Of a DNA stretch of 10,000 bases, positions 7,507 to 10,000 are shown one piece after another (the first letter of the stretch is position 1; every line of letters starts with the position of its first letter). A program made the position numbers and the translations under genes. The notes under the pieces were generated by a model. The model made no database searches and had not been told where the DNA came from. It saw only the letters and a list, made by a program, of their open reading frames with translations. Origin of the DNA: Trachelipus rathkii (lineage: Eukaryota; Arthropoda; Malacostraca; Isopoda; Trachelipodidae); contig JABUQX010100277.1 in NCBI GenBank assembly GCA_015478945.1, positions 1-10,000 on the forward strand. Direction: 5' to 3'.

Positions 7507-7968
7507 TTACTCAGACAAAAGAGGAACACCCAACACAATTGAATCCATTAAAAGTTCAGATGGAACTATGTAGAATTCTCCCTCTCTGGTCACAAAATCA
7601 CTCAACAAACGAAGACTTAATTTAACACATTGGTCTAATTTGATTGCTGTATGGCCAATACTTCTTAAAAAATGTATTGGAGATGAATATTTCTCAATGC
7701 CTACCAGGCTATCAACAACCGAGGCTCTAATGAAATTTACACCTACAAGATTAGTGACTACGCAATCATAGACCTTTTCTGAATATCCCTCGATTAATAC
7801 ATCGATATATAGGGGAAAACTATTCGCCTGAGAATAATTTATCTGTACAGGACGTTCTTCAGAAAGAGCAAGATTAAATGGGGTCATAGTATTCCTATTT
7901 GGAATTACTTGGTCAATACATTCCTCCGCAGAATGACCCTTAACTACGGAGGCACACAATTTAAAGAA
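7507..7968 (-). CDS. Retropepsin-like protease frame reached by -1 frameshift; catalytic triad lost
   Basis: The frame is open from 7968 (just after a TAG at 7971-7969) to the TAA at 7509-7507. Its first usable start codon is a TTG at 7959, so independent initiation is unlikely and expression as a gag-pro fusion by -1 frameshifting at 7959-7965 fits best. Counting from that TTG, residues 48-90 have the retroviral aspartyl-protease outline: FPLYIDVLIEG, then GVNFIRASVVDSLVG, and near the end DSIVLGVPLL, the usual ILG-type second motif. At residues 69-71 (7755-7747), where the family has D-T/S-G, the sequence reads TNL. A retropepsin without that Asp cannot cleave peptides. The 150 codons are otherwise free of stops. 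The usual continuation into reverse transcriptase is missing. Protease ancestry is moderately confident. Confidence 0.68.
   Translation of the reverse strand, partial: FFKLCASVVKGHSAEECIDQVIPNRNTMTPFNLALSEERPVQINYSQANSFPLYIDVLIEGYSEKVYDCVVTNLVGVNFIRASVVDSLVGIEKYSSPIHFLRSIGHTAIKLDQCVKLSLRLLSDFVTREGEFYIVPSELLMDSIVLGVPLLSE
7911..7965 (-). promoter_or_regulatory. Programmed -1 ribosomal frameshift signal between gag and protease
   Basis: On the minus strand the heptamer TTTAAAT (7965-7959) fits X XXY YYZ and is in phase with gag (TTA AAT read in zero frame, TTT AAA after slipping). A 6-nt spacer (7958-7953) leads to CCTCCGTAG (7952-7944), which pairs with CTGCGGAGG (7931-7923) as a 9-bp stem with one G-U pair, around a 12-nt loop. 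GGTCA in the loop (7938-7934) can pair with TGACC downstream (7915-7911), giving an H-type pseudoknot. The gag stop codon lies inside the first stem arm. The frames can be joined only between the protease-frame stop at 7971-7969 and the gag stop at 7946, and the heptamer falls in that window. This is read directly from sequence; activity is untested. Confidence 0.85.
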
Positions 7969-9638
7969 CTATTTTGATTTCCACCATAATCCGCAACTGC
8001 ATGGGGTTCATTAAACGAACCACACATGGGTCCTCTTCCGCTCGAGCGGTAATCATTCCGCAGAGGCAATGGAGTTCTTCGACCCGCAGGTTGAGAGACT
8101 CCACCACCAGGACAATCTTTTCCCAGATGTCCGGCAGAGCAGAAAGGACACAGAGGAATTGTTTTTGGATTATGATTATATTGTGGACTTTGTCGTTTGA
8201 CAAGTTTTTTAAGTCGCTTCTGGCATTGGTCATATGAATGACCTTTCTGTCGACAATAGGGACAGATGCCTTGATAAATAAAACAACGCTCAATAAGATG
8301 ATTTCCCTTCCCACAATGAACACAAAAACGGTCATTGTGATGATTTTCAAAAGAAGGAACAAAATCATTCATTCGGCGGTTATGCCTACGTCTAGGACGT
8401 TTTTTACCCTTACACGGAATTTTTGAAACAGTCACCATATCGACTACTGCGGTGCTGGGCAATGACTTTAACTCTTTTTCACTTCCTGTATCCTTATTCT
8501 CGACCCGAGGTGTCACCTGGGAAATCGAGGTCACCTCAGGTTCATTCTGGATTATTTTTGTATGTTCCGCTGATGCCTCTTTACATTGTTGACTCGCTAA
8601 CTTGACTACCTGACTGAACTGCATCTTTTTTTCAGAAGACTTCTCAAAACCCATGATATAATCCTGTAATCGTTGACTTACAAGAGCGGGTAGATTCTTC
8701 AGAAAGACCTGTTGTAGCTTTTCATGATTTTTCATGCAAACTCCAGGATAAGCTCGATTCGCCAATTGTTCCAGGCGAAGAGCAAACATATCAAATGACT
8801 CTTCTGGTCTTATTTTGGCCAACAAGAAATCTTGGGACGCTTTGTCTTTTCTGACTTCAACTTCAAGATCCCACCACTGAAATAGTGATTCTTTAATAGT
8901 GGAATATGTCATGTCCTCCCGGATAATCCGATCATATAAATTCAAATAAGAACCTTCTAGGTAACTACCTAGTATATTCGCCCAGTCCTCAGATTGATCA
9001 GGATAGGTTACCCCACAATACTTCTCAAACTGTTTAAAAAATGTTTGGAGATTATGTTCTTTTTGGGCATTAAATTTCCGAGGAGGTACAGCTTTTGGTT
9101 TACATATTGTAGCCACTATCTTTGTCAACATATTGACTGAATTAATGATCAAAGCCTGTTGTTGTTCGAAAATGTCCAATCTAGGAGTCACTTTGTCGAT
9201 ACCACCTGGATTATCTTTAAGCTCAGAAACCGTAGTCATGGTAGAGGAATCTGAAAATGAGGTGGAACAATTGGTTTTACTCAATGATGATGTCGTCAAA
9301 GGAATTGAGACCTTATTAATAGCTCGTGGATCCTTTTGCACAAATTGAGTTGGATTTCCATCTCTCACCTGAACAGATGCAGGGATCTTGAGGCGTTCCT
9401 TGCGTTCTTCCGCCAATGCCTTAGAGGTCACAGCAACGGCATCGTTTAAACGTTTCGTTTCAGCAAAAAGGACAGCATTATCAACTTTTGCATTTGCGGA
9501 TGGTGTATACATTCCGACAGTCTTACTACGACCAACCTTATCTGATTTTTTAGATGATGTGAACAGACTTAGGTCATCATCATCCGAGGTAGGGAAACCA
9601 AAAACCCTGTAATATTGCTGATAATCTTCAAAAGACAT
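7944..9638 (-). CDS. gag: Retrotransposon Gag polyprotein, 564 residues, three zinc knuckles
   Basis: This is the structural protein that assembles the retrotransposon particle and packages its RNA. The N-terminal third (1-180) is Ser/Thr-rich and acidic at SDDDDLS, with a short helical, coiled-coil-like segment around 55-85. Residues about 188-345 resemble the Ty3/gypsy retrotransposon-gag (capsid-like) domain: LQTFFKQFEKYC, WANILGSYLEG, LAKIRPEESFDMFALRLEQLA and LPALVSQRLQDYI. A strongly basic stretch lies at 410-422. Nucleocapsid knuckles are at 439-452 (CX2CX4HX4C), 459-472 (CX2CX4HX4C) and 497-509 (CX2CX3HX4C). The ATG at 9638 is the first in the leader after the primer-binding site and has A at -3. 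The last codons overlap the protease frame at the slip site. The frame is intact over 564 codons, unlike every older element in the window. Confidence 0.9.
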   Translation of the reverse strand: MSFEDYQQYYRVFGFPTSDDDDLSLFTSSKKSDKVGRSKTVGMYTPSANAKVDNAVLFAETKRLNDAVAVTSKALAEERKERLKIPASVQVRDGNPTQFVQKDPRAINKVSIPLTTSSLSKTNCSTSFSDSSTMTTVSELKDNPGGIDKVTPRLDIFEQQQALIINSVNMLTKIVATICKPKAVPPRKFNAQKEHNLQTFFKQFEKYCGVTYPDQSEDWANILGSYLEGSYLNLYDRIIREDMTYSTIKESLFQWWDLEVEVRKDKASQDFLLAKIRPEESFDMFALRLEQLANRAYPGVCMKNHEKLQQVFLKNLPALVSQRLQDYIMGFEKSSEKKMQFSQVVKLASQQCKEASAEHTKIIQNEPEVTSISQVTPRVENKDTGSEKELKSLPSTAVVDMVTVSKIPCKGKKRPRRRHNRRMNDFVPSFENHHNDRFCVHCGKGNHLIERCFIYQGICPYCRQKGHSYDQCQKRLKKLVKRQSPQYNHNPKTIPLCPFCSAGHLGKDCPGGGVSQPAGRRTPLPLRNDYRSSGRGPMCGSFNEPHAVADYGGNQNSSLNCVPP

Positions 9639-9770
9639 GATCAGATCGAAGAATAAAAGAAAACCTACACAATTGTGAAGAAAAAAATAAATAAAGAAAG
9701 GTCTGGTAAACCCAGAAACTTGACAAAATACAGTGAATCACTTTCACACAGTGATACACTTAAGCACAGG
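9639..9770 (-). other. Element 5' leader between primer-binding site and gag
   Basis: 132 nt with no ATG on the minus strand, so scanning ribosomes would reach the gag start first. It includes short palindromes (AGTGAATCACT at about 9733, AGTGATACACT at about 9751) that might form packaging or dimerisation structures, and a T-rich tract nearer gag. The plus-strand ORF crossing this region is a shadow. Confidence 0.5.
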
Positions 9771-9790
9771 AATCCTGGCAAGGTCGCCCA
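9771..9790 (-). other. Primer-binding site, tRNA-Arg-like
   Basis: On the minus strand, 3 nt after the LTR end (...CAACA then TAA), the sequence starts TGGGCGACC and continues through TTGCCAGGATT. Its complement reads like the T-arm and acceptor 3' end of a tRNA finishing in CCA, with a G discriminator, closest in my knowledge to tRNA-Arg. One extra G after TGG is a mismatch to a perfect site. The position is right for the minus-strand primer of an LTR element; the isoacceptor is uncertain. Confidence 0.6.
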
Positions 9791-9793
9791 TTA

Positions 9794-10000
9794 TGTTGGG
9801 GGCCCTGCGGCTCGAGATGCCTCAAAAAACGTGGATTATTTTCAACACGAATCAGTAAGGACTCGAGGGATGGCAAGGAGCCAACATGATGAATTTGATT
9901 ATTTAATTTAGTTTTACAATGAATAACGCAGATACTCAGGTTTTTATTTAAAGGATTCCCTTGTGACCGCTTCAGTGGGAAAAGATTTGGCCGTTCCCAC
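9794..10000 (-). repeat. 5' LTR, partial (cut by the window end)
   Basis: 207 nt matching 5248-5454 almost base for base, in the same orientation. For this minus-strand element it is the upstream (5') LTR. Its 3' end, ...CAACA, adjoins the primer-binding site, and AATAAA is at 9943-9948. The TATA box and the LTR start lie beyond the window. The few differences between copies indicate recent insertion relative to the other elements here. Confidence 0.9.

Larger units (their letters stand above)
5248..10000 (-). mobile_element. LTR retrotransposon with gag and protease frame but no visible pol; right end outside window
   Basis: The element is bounded by two same-orientation LTR segments. Between them, in minus-strand order, lie a primer-binding site, a leader without ATG, gag, an overlapping protease frame and about 2 kb of non-coding AT-rich DNA. 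No reverse transcriptase, RNase H or integrase motif is readable on either strand between 5455 and 7506. With an intact gag and near-identical LTRs this is a young but enzyme-poor copy, consistent with a non-autonomous gag-bearing element or a pol deletion. The three CCHC knuckles and the retrotransposon-gag-like domain suggest a Ty3/gypsy affiliation, but without reverse transcriptase this stays tentative. It is distinct in orientation from the older gypsy pol remnant at 754-2334. Confidence 0.82.

Noticed and set aside
7959..7961. Protease frame starting at its own methionine
   Set aside because: The codon is TTG, not ATG, and lies within the frameshift site; fusion to gag explains the frame better.
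7961..8368. Second long minus-strand frame across the gag zinc knuckles, and plus-strand ORFs between 7974 and 9612
   Set aside because: They overlap the intact gag frame, which has clear CCHC knuckles, and have no motifs of their own.
9675..9911. Plus-strand 78-codon ORF across leader and LTR
   Set aside because: It spans the primer-binding site and LTR edge on the antisense strand and is explained as a shadow of regulatory sequence.

Overview
This 10 kb window is AT-rich eukaryotic repeat DNA. It most likely comes from an invertebrate animal, possibly an arthropod. That is inferred from the mix of Jockey/CR1-like LINE, Ty3/gypsy, hAT and tRNA-derived SINE sequence and the very long (TA)n arrays; nothing here fixes the species. 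No bacterial operon, rRNA gene, CRISPR array or conventional host gene is visible. Every recognisable coding segment belongs to a transposable element.

Layout, left to right. (1) Positions 1-738, minus strand: a decayed LINE reverse-transcriptase fragment running off the left edge. (2) Positions 754-2334, plus strand: a 5'-truncated Ty3/gypsy pol remnant (RNase H tail, zinc-binding region, DDE integrase core, integrase C-terminus), broken by frameshifts and with its first catalytic Asp changed to Gly. A run of exactly 60 A follows, then a good-looking 3' splice site and a weak, possibly env-position coding remnant (2432-2805). (3) Positions 3043-5247: three long (TA)n arrays separated by a hAT transposase pseudogene (about 3318-4138, plus) and a roughly 495 bp tRNA-derived SINE (4630-5125, minus). 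(4) From 5248 to beyond the right edge, minus strand: a comparatively young LTR retrotransposon. It has two near-identical LTR segments (5248-5454 and 9794-10000), a primer-binding site (9771-9790), an intact 564-codon gag (7944-9638) and an open protease frame (7507-7968). It has no recognisable reverse transcriptase or integrase.

The most informative signal is at the gag/protease junction. The zero-frame slippery heptamer TTTAAAT, a 6-nt spacer, a 9-bp stem with a 12-nt loop and a possible 5-bp pseudoknot closure together form a textbook -1 ribosomal frameshift signal, placed in the only 22-nt window where the frames can be joined. The protease it would feed has lost the retropepsin D-T/S-G catalytic triad (TNL instead) while its flanks are preserved. 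The element therefore looks like a gag-protease-only, trans-mobilised (non-autonomous) LTR element, or one that lost pol by deletion.

The layers differ in age. LINE, gypsy pol and hAT copies are heavily frameshifted, while the gag-pro element is open and its LTRs differ at only a handful of positions. No functioning host pathway can be proposed from this window.
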